Assembly (NCBI GenBank): GCA_026018925.1
Contig: JAKSZU010000031.1
Location: forward strand, 9,939,467 to 10,003,466
DNA from: Tupaia tana
Lineage: Eukaryota > Chordata > Mammalia > Scandentia > Tupaiidae
Reading direction: 5' to 3'
DNA length: 64,000 bases
Of the stretch, positions 39,576 to 49,660 are shown piece after piece; position 1 is the stretch's first letter; each line of letters starts with the position of its first letter. The notes beneath the pieces were generated by a model. That model did not search any database. It saw nothing but the letters and a program-made list of their open reading frames with translations, and was not told the origin of the DNA. Position numbers and translations under genes: made by a program.

Positions 39576-40746
39576 AAGCTGGTATCTTGATGGCCTTTCC
39601 TCCCGCACTGGGTGTGTATGCCGCCTAGAGTATGCCCCTGGAGTTCTTGCAGGGAAGTATTCGCAAGTGCGCATTCTTCTTAGAGCATGGGTACTTCTCA
39701 GCTCTTTCTTTAGGCCAGCGGGGGGCATGCTGGACTTTGCATTTTCCCTTGCAGCTTTCTCTAAGGCATGGCCCCGGGCTTTCTCTTCTGTGTTCTGTCT
39801 GTCTCCGTCACAGCTGCCCACACCATCCTCGGCGCCCGTACATTTTACTCTCCTTCATTTGTGCTTTCTGGGTCTTCGAGGTTCCCCCTCCCGTGCTTAC
39901 TGCCCCAGAGTGGGCTTCTCAGCACTTCATTTTATTTTGGTTGGACAATAGACAACACAGAGGTCTTGGCAGCTGGAAGGAAGGTCGTGTGCACAGCTTG
40001 CGATGTGTGGCCACCGCACAGGGCGTCTGTGCCTCAGGTCTGAGACCGGCTAGGAAATGCTACTTTCCGGGCGTTTGGTGCAGAGCAAAATAGGATGTGA
40101 AGCCAATTTATTTCCTCCTGACACCTCTAAATCCATATTTCATACTTGCTCCTTTTTATCACCCGCTCTGAACAGTCCGTCGCCTGCGCGGACGGCCAGG
40201 CCTGGCGGCCATCCGGGCTGTGCCGTGTGTCGGAAGCCCCGGAGAGCGAGACTCTAAATCCAGGGGCAGATGGAACAGAGAAATAGCAGAGAGTGAGGGT
40301 TAATGTCCGACCAGAGCCCTCGGCAACTTCCTAAGTTTTCGACTTGGTGGTCAAGTTATGCCTTTAAAACACTTTCAAGGGCATCCCTTCTTCAGGGTAC
40401 AATTTACTGCATCGTTATTAAAATCCAGGGCCATCTCGTTCCATCTTCTCTGGCCCCAAGGGACGATTGTAATCTGCCGTGGATTTTTCTCTGTAATGAA
40501 AGCATAACTTGGAGAGTGTGTGTGGGGCGCCGGGCTGCGGGGGCCTGAGGCCGCTGTCGCCCCCACCCTGACTGCAGACAGCTGTGGCGAGGCAGGCCGC
40601 AGGGCCACCGAGGCACTGCGCCAGGAAGGTGGACACTCCACGGCCCTCCGTGGGGCAGGAGGCTGCCTCCCGAGCTGACGGGCTGGGGAAAACTCCTTCA
40701 AGACTTTTTGCCAAACCTGGAAATGCTCTTCTGTAGTAGAGCTTGC
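39576..40746. other. Unique sequence with two CpG-rich pockets
   Basis: About 40167-40252 and 40528-40690 are GC-rich with roughly a dozen CpGs each, unlike the rest of the window outside young SINEs. Overlapping open frames of 90-190 codons exist on both strands, but none shows a domain. They could be a small regulatory or formerly methylation-protected patch; not called as a gene. Confidence 0.4.
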
Positions 40747-40985
40747 AGGGCCAGACAGTGGCACCGTGGTAAAGTGATGGTGTGAGGCCGATTTCCCTGG
40801 GGAAGTTCCATGTGCGTGTCCAGAGACCTTCCTGCCTCTACGGGGCACATACATGCCCATGATCCCGGTCAGGCTGAGGCTGGGGTGGATCGTGGTATGG
40901 CGGCACTGTTGGAAATACTCTCTCCCTCTCTCTCTCTCTTTCATTCTGGAAGAAATAAATAAACTTAAAAAAGAAAAAAAGAATT
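40747..40985 (+). mobile_element. Type 3 SINE
   Basis: AGGGCCAGACAGTGGCACCG head, AGAGACCTTCCTGCCTCTAC, GGAAGAAATAAATAAACTTA at the end. Confidence 0.88.
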
Positions 40986-41009
40986 TGGAAAGAGATCAAG
41001 TACATTCTT

Positions 41010-41199
41010 TTTTTTTAAAAAAAGAATTATTTATTTATTTAATTCCATTTGTTAGGATTATTTTTTTTATTTTGACCAGAGAAAGACAGAGAGCTTGAGA
41101 AAGGGAAAGCGAGAAAGCATGTCGCCAGTCTAGGATTTGAACTGCAGTCAGCCATGTGGGAATCCAGCACCTTTAACCACCACGCCACCTGCCGGCCCC
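41010..41199 (-). mobile_element. Type 2 SINE
   Basis: TTTTTTTAAAAAAAGAATTA (reversed 3' end), TATTTTGACCAGAGAAAG, head CACCTGCCGGCCCC. The TSD AAG(T/C)(A/G)CATTC is at 40998-41007 and 41200-41209. Confidence 0.93.
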
Positions 41200-41209
41200 A
41201 AGCGCATTC

Positions 41210-41486
41210 ATTTTTATTATTTATTTATTTATTTATTGGAGAGGTTTTTGCTATAGGGCACGTGCGCTCGCCAGAAAGACAGAGAGAGACAGAGAGACAG
41301 AAAATGAGAACTCACCCCCCAGGGGGGATGGCCACACCGCAATCCCTTCTCCTCCATTCTCCTCGGGATCTTGGGCACACACGCACCTGCGCCTGGCGTG
41401 AGTTTAAGCCACCGGGTCCGGGACGCGAACCGCGGTCAGCTACGTGGGAGTCCAGCGACATAGCAATTACACTAACTGCTGGTCCC
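41210..41486 (-). mobile_element. Type 1 SINE
   Basis: (ATTT)n tail, GGAGAGGTTTTTGCTATAGG to AACTGCTGGTCCC. It abuts the TSD of the type 2 copy. Confidence 0.94.
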
Positions 41487-42007
41487 CCATTAAAGGTTTT
41501 GAGAACCCATCAGAGTTGGAGAATTTCATACTGTTACATGGCACAAGCTACATTGTTACAACAATGTGTTTTATACGTTGGAACACTCTGCTACAACAGT
41601 ATACAGCATTCAGTATTAAGTGGCATAATGTGTAATGTGGATGCAAACCTTAGCCACGGGTCCGGAAATGCTTTATTCCGGGCACTTGTTACTGGATTCG
41701 CAAGTGTGGCGGTGTCTGCGTCGAGCTGCTTGGGTTCTTTGACCAACAAGCCTCCTGAGCCCGTGCTTCGAGTCCCACGCCTGGGCAATTCACATTCAGC
41801 GGTCACGAGGTTGGTGCAGGGACCCGGGAATAGAAAGCAGGGATGGCACTGTCATCAAGAGACGTGAAACCGAGATTGCGCAATAGAGCTCACGCTTCTG
41901 GGTGAGATTCCTGAAGTCTGTGAGTGATGTTCTCCATGACTTCCCGGTATTTGAGGACTGACTATCCCAACTGGTGAAGAAATATCTATCTTTTTAATGT
42001 CTTCTTT
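41487..42007. other. Unique sequence
   Basis: Nothing recognised. The 237-codon open frame that ends here starts in the two SINEs to the left and has no motif. Confidence 0.5.
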
Positions 42008-42039
42008 GCTTTGTGTGATTTTTTTGGAGAGGTTTTTCT

Positions 42040-42210
42040 TTTTTTTTTTTAAATAATTATTTTATTTTATTTATTATTATTATTTTTTAATTTGACCAGA
42101 GAAGGAGAGAGAGAGAGTGTGAAAGCAAGCCACCAGGTCTGGGACTTGAACCATGGTTGACCATGTGGGAGTCCAGTGCCCCAACCACCATACCACCTGC
42201 TAGACGCATT
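42040..42210 (-). mobile_element. Type 2 SINE nested in a type 1 SINE
   Basis: The TSD GGAGAGGTTTTTCT (42026-42039 and 42211-42224) is host SINE sequence. 3' end reversed TTTAATTTGACCAGAGAAGG. Confidence 0.96.
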
Positions 42211-42262
42211 GGAGAGGTTTTTCTATAGGGTACATGCACTTGGCAGAAAGACAGAGACAGAG

Positions 42263-42438
42263 GGGCCGGCAAGTGGCATGATGGTTAAAGGCGCTGGACT
42301 CCCACATGGCCAACCACAGTTCAAGTCTCGGACCTGGTGGCTGGCTTTCTCACTTCCTCTCTCTCTCTGTCTCTCTCTGATCAAACTAGAAAATAATAAT
42401 GATAATAATAATAAATAAAATAATTCTAAAAAAAAAAA
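42263..42438 (+). mobile_element. Type 2 SINE nested in the same type 1 SINE
   Basis: The TSD AGACAGAGACAGAG (42249-42262 and 42439-42452) is host sequence. It ends AATAAAATAATTCTAAAAAA. Confidence 0.96.
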
Positions 42439-42659
42439 AGACAGAGACAGAGAGACAGAAAGCAAGAAATCACCCCCCGGGGTGATGGCCACACCGCCAT
42501 CCCTTCTTGTCCATTCTCCTCTCGGGATCTTGGGCACGTACCCACATGTGCCCAGCGTGAGTTCAAGCCACCGGGTCCAAGACTCGAACTGGGGTGGACT
42601 ACATGGGAGTTCAGCGACATAGCCATTATGCCAACTGCTGGTCCTGCTTTGTGTGATTT

Positions 42660-43135
42660 TTAAAATATATACATTTATTTCAATTTCTTTTATACATTCA
42701 ATCACATATGTCACTTAGCTTGTAAAGTGAATATTCCAACATGAATACATTTCTTACCGGCCCAGTTATCTTCCACAGATAGTACCCCATTTCTGTGTCC
42801 CATAAATGCCTTGCCTCTCAATTTTTCTCCTTAATGTGTTTCCTCAGACTCTCCTCCTTCACCCACCCTCTTCCCACTCTGTATGTGGTACTTGTAACCA
42901 TTTTCCATGTGTCTGTATCCTCTAATCATTCATGTTTGGCTATAGAGTGCAGACACTTAGTATGTATTAAGTAGGGACATACAGTGCCTCTCTTTCATAG
43001 CCTGGCTTGCTTCACTAAGCAGTAAATCTTCCATATTCATCCACTGTCAGTCAAAAGGAAGGGTCTTATTATTTTTTATGGCTGAGTAGTATTCCATAGA
43101 GTATATGTGCCACACTTTTTCAATCTTTGTGTTTT
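42660..43135 (-). mobile_element. L1 3' end (5'-truncated L1)
   Basis: Reversed, it matches the element at 63262-63700: CATTCAATCACATATGTCAC, then CTTTCATAGCCTGGCTTGCT, TAAATCTTCCATATTCATCC and GTAGTATTCCATAGAGTATA. The 3' (left) end adjoins the TSD of the type 1 SINE. No ORF2 is present. Confidence 0.85.
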
Positions 43136-43139
43136 TAAT

Positions 43140-43198
43140 GTTTACAAGGTTGTTTCTTTCTTTCATGAAAGTCATAGAGAGACCAAGAGAGAGAGAGG

Positions 43199-43234
<36 letters not shown>

Positions 43235-43398
43235 CACCCTCATTGGGGGATCATGCTGCAATTCTCCCAGCCTTTGCAGCCAACCTGGATCCTGGATCTG
43301 CACCTGGTATGTGCAGGCCAGCCAGAGCACAGAAGCTGTCATCTTACACAGGAATTCAGAATTGCTTGAGCAGTTCCCCCTGCACCACTGAACTAGCT
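43140..43398 (-). mobile_element. Type 3 SINE
   Basis: TTTCTTTCATGAAAGTCATA, (GA)n (about 43185-43230), ACCTGGATCCTGGATCTGC, and a head near CCTGCACCACTGAACTAGC. Confidence 0.75.
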
Positions 43399-43424
43399 CT
43401 GTTCTGTTTCTGTTTTTTGTTTGT

Positions 43425-43697
43425 TTGTTTTGTTTTAGATAGATTTTTGCTATAGGGTGCATGTGCTCAGCAGAGAGAGAGAGAGAGAGAAAAAGAGAGA
43501 GAGAGAGAAAGAAGTGAGAAATCACCCCCCCCCCCCCGGAGGGATGGCTATGCTGCAATCTCTTCTCCATTCTCCTCTCCTCTCAGGATTTTAAGCATGC
43601 ATGCATGCACACGTGCCTGGCATGAGTTTGAAGCCGTCAGGTCAAACTCTCCATGTGGGAGTCCAGAAAAGTAACCATTACACTATTTGCTAGTCCC
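43425..43697 (-). mobile_element. Type 1 SINE with C-run expansion
   Basis: TTTTTGCTATAGGGTGCATG to TTTGCTAGTCCC. (GA)n is expanded, and the palindrome's C side has grown to 13 C (43525-43537). Confidence 0.9.
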
Positions 43698-46038
43698 TGT
43701 TTTTTTTTTTTTTTCCTTCTACTCTGATAGCTGGCAATAATTTTTTCTTAAAGAATCTGCCTGGTATTGAGCATCATTATAAGATCTGACCTAACATGAG
43801 TCAGTTGTTGCTGTTTCTCCATCCCTTACTGTTTAGCTCAGTCTAGACAATGATACAAATTTATTAACAGCAGATTAAACGAAAATTAAGCTAATGGCCA
43901 CTTTGTTCCAGCGATGTTAACGACACAGAGAAAAGCAAATACAAATATGTGTTTCCACTGCTGATGCAGGCTCTGTCTTTTGGTTTAGAGAGAGCTCTCC
44001 ATGGCACTTAATGCCCTCTGCAGACGGGACTCAGTGTAAAGACCATGGTGCTTTTCATCAGAGAGACCACAAAGGTACCCAAAGGACCTCCAAGGATGTC
44101 ACATCCCATAATATCCAGAGGCTGCGTGGTGCTCTATGGAACTGTGCTGGAAAAGTAAAGAAAGATGATGGTGTTCACAGTAAGTTTCTGTCTTAATGGA
44201 ATGCTCTCGAATCCGTGGTGATGGAACTCGTTGGACTTCTACACATCATTTAAGGCATGACCTAATTACCACCTCCTGCATGAACACCCACTGGTGCAGA
44301 GTACCACTTTATGACAATTTAGGATGCTGGCTGCCAATTCTGGTGCCATAGCTAGTTGGACCGAACCACATGGAGAACCCATTTTGCGAGGACAGAAGGT
44401 GGCCAGAGCCTGGAACTCAAACAGATTTCAAGATAATCTTGGGCAGCTTCCCAATATGTCCATGGTCGCCATATTGCAAAATGGCAGAGTGGCATGGGCA
44501 CTGAATTCACTGCGAGGCCCATTGCATGTTCCACGGTGCTGATTTTCTTTGCTATGGTGGCGCGTCTTATGGCCTGGTCAAGTGAAGGTCTCAGTATTTT
44601 AGTTTCAGCTCACAGAACCTCCTCTGTCTTCCTTCGATCTGCCCAATCATTACTCAAGTACTGGTAACACGTGAAGCCCCACGCACGTGTCCTGGGAGAT
44701 GGTCCTTGGGCTGTTCCAGTGTGGAAGCTCCTGAGGGTTCATAGTTTCTGTTCTATCCAAAGCCTTCATGGTCAAGGTGTCCAGAGCGACAAATGCAAAC
44801 ACCAATGGAAGAAAGGAATCATTTGTGTATGGCTGACAACATCGTCTGATCTCTCAAATTCATCCCATCGATTATTTTTGGAAGCAGAAGAGGTATGTGT
44901 CAACATAGAAATGAACCTTATTACGGAGAACAAATTTCTCCAATGCGAAATTATTGATTCTGGGTCACAGATGTCGTTTTTATATTTGCAGGGCGATGAT
45001 GTTTTGCACAAAGCTCCATCCTCTTAGATGCTTGTAGAAGACACATCAGCGTCCACATCCTCAACCCTGGATGCTAAATTGCCCGCTCTTCGGAGTCGAG
45101 GGGGCAGCCTGTGGTCCCCGGGGTGACATCCAGTTCTTTCTGCCTGTTTGTGAGTGACTCGGAGACCAGAGCATCGATTTGGAGAAGGACTTCTCAATAG
45201 GGAGGTAAGAAACTCCTCATTGATTTAAATGCAAGCTCAACTCTGGCAAATTTATTGAAACATGTGGGAAGATTTCTTTTACAGAGCAATTTTCTTGTTG
45301 CCTAGGATATAAATCCTTAGAGTCTCTGTGAGTAGTGATCAGAATTTGCAAATAGGAATCTCGCCCGATTTGCATGGTTACACGTTACTTAATGTCTGAG
45401 ATGCCTCTTGAGTCACTAATTATTTTAGTTGTATTCCATGGCTCAAAAAAAAAAAAAAAAAAAAATCCAAAGGGAGGCCTTTCACCTCCGGTGTTGGGTC
45501 CTCGCACGGTACAGCAGGAGCTCTGATTTTTATCCACGGGGTGCGATGTGGGGTTGAAATGTAATGAGGATGCCCGTTTGATACCGTGTTGTTCTGCGAG
45601 TGCAGCCCGCGGTCAGAATTCTCTAAGGAGGTGGCTGGAATGGTGGTGCCTAATTGTACTCTGAAAGGGATATTCTCAAGTATCCGTGAGCGTTTGGACT
45701 CCCAGAGTTATTGCAGGGCCTGCTGTTCACAGGTCCCGGGTTATCATCCCACTGCCGTCTGTCTAAGTGGACCTGCCAATCACAGCCATTAACCCTGGGC
45801 CACCCTCCCATCGGTGGTGGAACCTAGGTACGGCACGAGGGCAGGATTTAGATGCTTTTCTGACATCTGTCGACCTGATCTGTCTTGAAAGGGGTTTTCT
45901 CTTTTCCTTCCCTCGGATAATGTTATGGATAAAAAGCTCGGCTTGTTCACTGAGTATGTCTAAATGAGATGCCAAGAATCTGGGTGTGGAGACAGCCAAA
46001 GAGCAATGGACACTCTCTTCTTTGAAAGATGGATAATT
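43698..46038. other. SINE-free unique region, 2.3 kb
   Basis: The longest stretch free of recognised elements. It has A runs at about 45445-45465 and a 118-codon open frame (44671-45027) ending in a stop, without domain or clear splice sites. No gene is called. Confidence 0.5.
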
Positions 46039-46334
46039 GGGGACCAGCAGATGGTGTAGCAGTTACATTGCTGGACTCTCACATGGATGACCACAGTTCG
46101 AGTCCCGGTCCTGGTGGCTTGAAACTCACACTGGGCACGTGTGCATGTGTGCTCAAGATCCCCAGAGGAGAAGAGAATGTGTGTGACCTTCCTCCGGGGA
46201 GGTGATTTCTCACTTGCTCTCTCACTGTCTCTGTCTCACTTTCCTTCTCACTGTCTCTGTTCTGTCTCTCTGTCCAGTGAGCACATGTGCCCTAAGGCAA
46301 AAATTTCTACCAAAAAAAAAAAAAAAAAAAAAAA
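46039..46334 (+). mobile_element. Type 1 SINE with lengthened CT stretch
   Basis: GGGGACCAGCAGATGGTG to CCTAAGGCAAAAATTTCTACC and an A run. The CT stretch repeats 'CACT(G/T)TCTCTGTCT' units. Part of the body before it is deleted. Confidence 0.88.
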
Positions 46335-46430
46335 GGGACTAGCAGTTAGCATAATGGCTTTGTCGCTGGACTCCCATGTAGTCGACTGTGGTTCGAGTTC
46401 CGGACCCGGTGACTTAAACTTACGCCAGGT
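46335..46430 (+). mobile_element. Type 1 SINE, head only (96 bp)
   Basis: GGGACTAGCAGTTAGCATAA, B box GGTTCGAGTTC, ending at TACGCCAGGT. No body, tail or TSD is visible. It begins exactly after the A run of the preceding copy. Confidence 0.82.
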
Positions 46431-46464
46431 GGAATGATGTGAACTGATGCCAAGTCGTCTTTTC

Positions 46465-46725
46465 TTTGTTTTTTGGAGAGGTTTTTGCTATAGGGCATGT
46501 GCGCTTGCCAGGAAGACAGAGAGAGACAGAGAGACAGAAAGCGAGAAATCATCCCCCAGGGGGTATGGCCACGCTGCAACCCCTTCTCCTCCATTCTCCT
46601 CTCGGGATCTTGGGCATGCACGCACACCCGCCTGGTGTGACTTTAAGCCACCAGGTCCGGGACTCGAACCATGGCCGACTACATGGGAGTCCAGCGATGT
46701 AGCCATTACGCCATCTGCTGATCCC
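46465..46725 (-). mobile_element. Type 1 SINE
   Basis: TTTTTTGGAGAGGTTTTTGC to CATCTGCTGATCCC. It forms an inverted pair with the copies just upstream. Confidence 0.93.
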
Positions 46726-46837
46726 AAGGCATTATCTTTTCAACTCTGATGGCACTGTTCCTGATGGTCTCTCTTGTTTCCTTTGGTCTTCCTGTGTTAG
46801 GTCCATAGGTAGGGTTCGTTCAGCTCCACAAAACTTT

Positions 46838-47099
46838 CTTTTTTATTTTAAAGAGAGGTTTTTGTTATAGGGTGTGTGTGCTCGCTGGAGAGACAGAGTG
46901 AGACAGAGAGATGGAAAGTGAGAAATCACTCCCTGGGGGGAATGGCCACGCCTCAATCCCTTCTCCTTCATTCTCCTCTCGGGATCTTGGGCACACACGC
47001 ACACGCGCCCAGTGGGTCTAGACACTGGGTGTGGGACTCGAACCGCAGTCGATTATGTGGGAGTCCAGTGACATAACCATGATGCCATCTGGTGGTCCC
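46838..47099 (-). mobile_element. Type 1 SINE
   Basis: AAAGAGAGGTTTTTGTTATA to CATCTGGTGGTCCC. A few bases are lost between the CGCGCCC motif and the B box. Confidence 0.9.
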
Positions 47100-47360
47100 A
47101 GTTACAGAAAACTTAATCTGTGCAGGTGGGTGCCTATGTGACAAGATGTAATGTATGAAATGTGCAGTAAAAACGATCGGCATTTGTATGCAAACATACC
47201 TACATGCCGTGTGTAGTTATTGAATATATTGTATGTAAAGCTTTCATAATTTGGGGTGCATCCATGCGTTAAAAAAAAACAAAATACATCGTGACTTCTC
47301 TGATGATTTAATGTTTTATCCACATAACATAGATTTTAGAAACATGAAACATACACATGT

Positions 47361-47488
47361 AGGAGATTTTAAAAGTTCATGAGACATGGAATTAAAGTAT
47401 GAGTCTAATTTGGTGGGAAACATTTTGAAACTCTTGCATGGTTTTTTCATAATACACATTTTCCACAAATGTTTGAAGACCACTCATA
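47361..47488 (-). mobile_element. Mariner-type MITE (M-a)
   Basis: GAGATTTTAAAAGTTCATGA to TTTTCCACAAATGTTTGAAG then ACCACTCATA, inverted repeats of about 25 bp. Centre TCTAATTTGGTGGGAAAC and GCATGGTTTTTTCATAATAC. Confidence 0.8.
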
Positions 47489-47768
47489 TATATATGTGTG
47501 TGTGTGTGTGCATACTTTTGCATGTGTATATTACAAAGCTAGATTCAAATTTATTGGGAAAAGAGTCAGATATATATATATATATTCCCTTTTCCCAATA
47601 AATTACATTATATATACGCTTTATATACTTATATATATATATATATTATATATATACTCATATATATTTTATATATATAAAACGTATATATATAAAACGT
47701 ATATATAACGTATATATATATAACGTGTATATATATATATATAAAACGTGCATATATATATAAAAAAC

Positions 47769-47807
<39 letters not shown>

Positions 47808-47820
47808 AAACATATATAAG
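47486..47820. repeat. AT-rich tract with (TG)n and (TA)n, 335 bp
   Basis: (TG)n at about 47495-47511 is followed after a short non-repeat gap by several (TA)n blocks separated by AAAACG. The blocks are largely self-complementary. Confidence 0.92.
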
Positions 47821-48239
47821 AGAATTGTAGGAAAAACTGTGCTAGAACAAAATTGATGCATTATCTGAAGCATATCCTTCCGGCTTACCTGATTCTGTTT
47901 CTAAGCAACCCAACATATAACTTGATAAATCGCAGATAACAGAGCGCAATGCACACTCATCCCTACCTATACACACGTTAATTTTACCATGTCTGATGGA
48001 GTTTCAGTTGACTTCTTTCCCAACCTGTAGAAGAAGCTAGTTTCGTGTATTAATTTTCCAAGATCTCTGACCTGGAAAAGTGTCTGTTCTCTACATTCCG
48101 CTTGGAACTCATTGTAACATCTTATAGGTTTCCTCATTAATCAGTTATATAAATATAATTTGAACACTGTTTTTATAGCTGAATAAGTTTTGATTTTATC
48201 TGTTTTTTTTTTTTTTAATGAAAATGATTTCTATAGTTG
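47821..48239. other. Unique sequence
   Basis: AT-rich, with a T run at about 48205-48217. Nothing recognised. Confidence 0.5.
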
Positions 48240-48506
48240 TTTTTCTAGTTTGCTATAAGAAGCTTATGCTCACCAGAGAAAGACAGACAGAAAAAAAGGA
48301 AAGTGGGAAATTGCCGCCAGGGGGGATGGCCATGCCAAGATCCCTTCTCCTCCATTCTCCTCTCAAGATATTGGTCATGCGTGCACACGTGCCCAGTGTC
48401 ATTTTCAAGCTATCAGGTCCACGTGCATGGGTGTGTGCCCACTTCACACTGTAAAGTGAACCATGTGGGATCCACCTCCTTAACCTCCATGAACACCTAC
48501 TGGTCT
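48240..48506 (-). mobile_element. Type 1-old SINE
   Basis: TTTTTCTAGTTTGCTATAAG to CACCTACTGGTC. A (GTGCATGGGTGTGTGCCC) segment lies before the head. A young copy inserted at its head end. Confidence 0.82.
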
Positions 48507-48799
48507 GGGGACCAGCAGTTAGCGTAACGGCTATGTCGCTGGACTCCCACGTAGTCGACTGCGGTTCGAGTCCCGGACCCGGTGGCTTAAACTCACGCCG
48601 GGTGGGTGCGTGTGCGTGCGTGCCCAAGATCCCGAGAGGAGAATGGAGGAGAAGGGATTGCGGCGTGGCCATCCCCCCTGGGGGGTGATTTCCTGCTTTC
48701 TATCTCTCTGTCTCTCTCTGTCTGTCTGGCGAGCGCACGCGCCCTATAGCAAAAACCTCTCCAAAAAAAAAAAAGAAAAAAAAAAAAAAAAAAAAAAGA
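48507..48799 (+). mobile_element. Type 1 SINE, young
   Basis: Near-consensus. The 15-bp TSD AACACCTACTGGTCT (about 48492-48506 and 48800-48814) lies in the older SINE's head. A-rich tail of about 36 nt. Confidence 0.97.
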
Positions 48800-48944
48800 A
48801 ACACCTACTGGTCTGTAAAAATGATTCTTTAACAGAAAGTATAACATGAGGTATGCGGTAGCTATCATTCTATCCATGAAGGGACGGTTAGGCTTTTCTA
48901 CGCTGTGTACAATGTTACTTGGTATAAAACTCTCATATAACAAT

Positions 48945-49390
48945 AACTAGAATAATCATAGGTACAGTTTATCGAGTGTGTGTTATAATCTAGGCCTATT
49001 TATTTTTTATTTTTTTGCCAAAGAGCATGTGCACTTGCCAGGGAAAGACAGAGAAGCGTAGAGAGGAAGAAGGGAGTAAGCCCCCCCCCCCGCCCCCAGT
49101 GGCTGTGGACATGCTGCAATCTCTTCTCTTCATTTCTCCTTTCTGTTGGGATCTTGGGTGTGCACACACTTGTGCCTGGCATGCTTTTTAAGGCACAGAC
49201 GCTGGGATTCCAACCTCATGGTCAACCATGTGGCTTTGGGCTCCCTTAACCACCAGGCCAGGAGGCTAGCCCTAGGAGGCTCTGTTCTTCAGATTTTATG
49301 CACAATATTGCATGGAGTCTTCACAACCATCTTTGAAGTGCGTAGTTTTGCATTATAAACATGAGGCGACTCAGCTCAAAACACTTGGTT
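48945..49390 (-). mobile_element. MIR SINE split by a type 1-old SINE
   Basis: The left part (48945-48997, GGTACAGTTTATCGAGTGTG) is the reversed MIR 3' end. The right part (49290-49390, GAGTCTTCACAACCATCTTT and AACATGAGGCGACTCAGCTC) is the reversed core. A second SINE (49393) ends it. Confidence 0.7.
48998..49272 (-). mobile_element. Type 1-old SINE with C-run
   Basis: TTTTTTTGCCAAAGAGCATG to CCAGGCCAGGAGGCTAGCCC. The palindrome is replaced by 11 C, a G and 5 C (49081-49097). Confidence 0.8.
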
Positions 49391-49392
49391 TT

Positions 49393-49655
49393 AGGGAGCA
49401 GCGGATGGGGTAATGGTAATGGCTGGAATCCCATGTAGTCGACTGCGGCTCAAGTTCTAAACCTGGCAGCTTAAAACTCCCACCAGGCGCGTGTGCGTGC
49501 GTGCCCAAAAATCCCGAGAAGAGAATGGAGGAGAAGGGATTGCGGCATGGCCACCCCCCCCCCCCCCCCCGGGGGGGTTGATTTCTTGCTTTCTGTCTCT
49601 CTCTGTCTCTCTGGCAAGCGCACATGCCCTATAGCAAAAATCTCAACAACAACAG
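49393..49655 (+). mobile_element. Type 1 SINE with C-run expansion
   Basis: AGGGAGCAGCGGATGGGGTA to CCTATAGCAAAAATCTCAAC with an (AAC)n tail. The palindrome is now 17 C followed by 7 G (49554-49577). Confidence 0.92.
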
Positions 49656-49660
49656 CAAAA

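Larger units (their letters stand above)
42023..42645 (-). mobile_element. Type 1 SINE hosting two type 2 SINEs
   Basis: The TSD GCTTTGTGTGATTTTT (about 42008-42023 and 42646-42661) brackets the whole. Host pieces are 42024-42039, 42225-42262 and 42453-42645. The copies at 42040-42210 (minus) and 42263-42438 (plus) interrupt it, each with its own TSD. Confidence 0.95.

Noticed and set aside
40375-40740. 189-codon minus-strand open frame as an exon
   Set aside because: It starts in a type 3 SINE and its unique part is low-stop because of GC richness. Other frames are also open.
41154-41867. The longest open frame (237 codons), and other long frames such as 15503-16129, 29084-29605 and 10786-11304
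   Set aside because: They run through SINE copies. The same peptide motif (RARALARQTERDRE..., AAIPSPPFSSRDLGHARTRA...) recurs wherever a type 1 SINE occurs, because the element's antisense strand has few stops.
44671-45027. 118-codon open frame with an in-frame stop as a terminal exon
   Set aside because: No recognisable domain and no polyadenylation signal placed convincingly. The translation shows no low-complexity or conserved motif.
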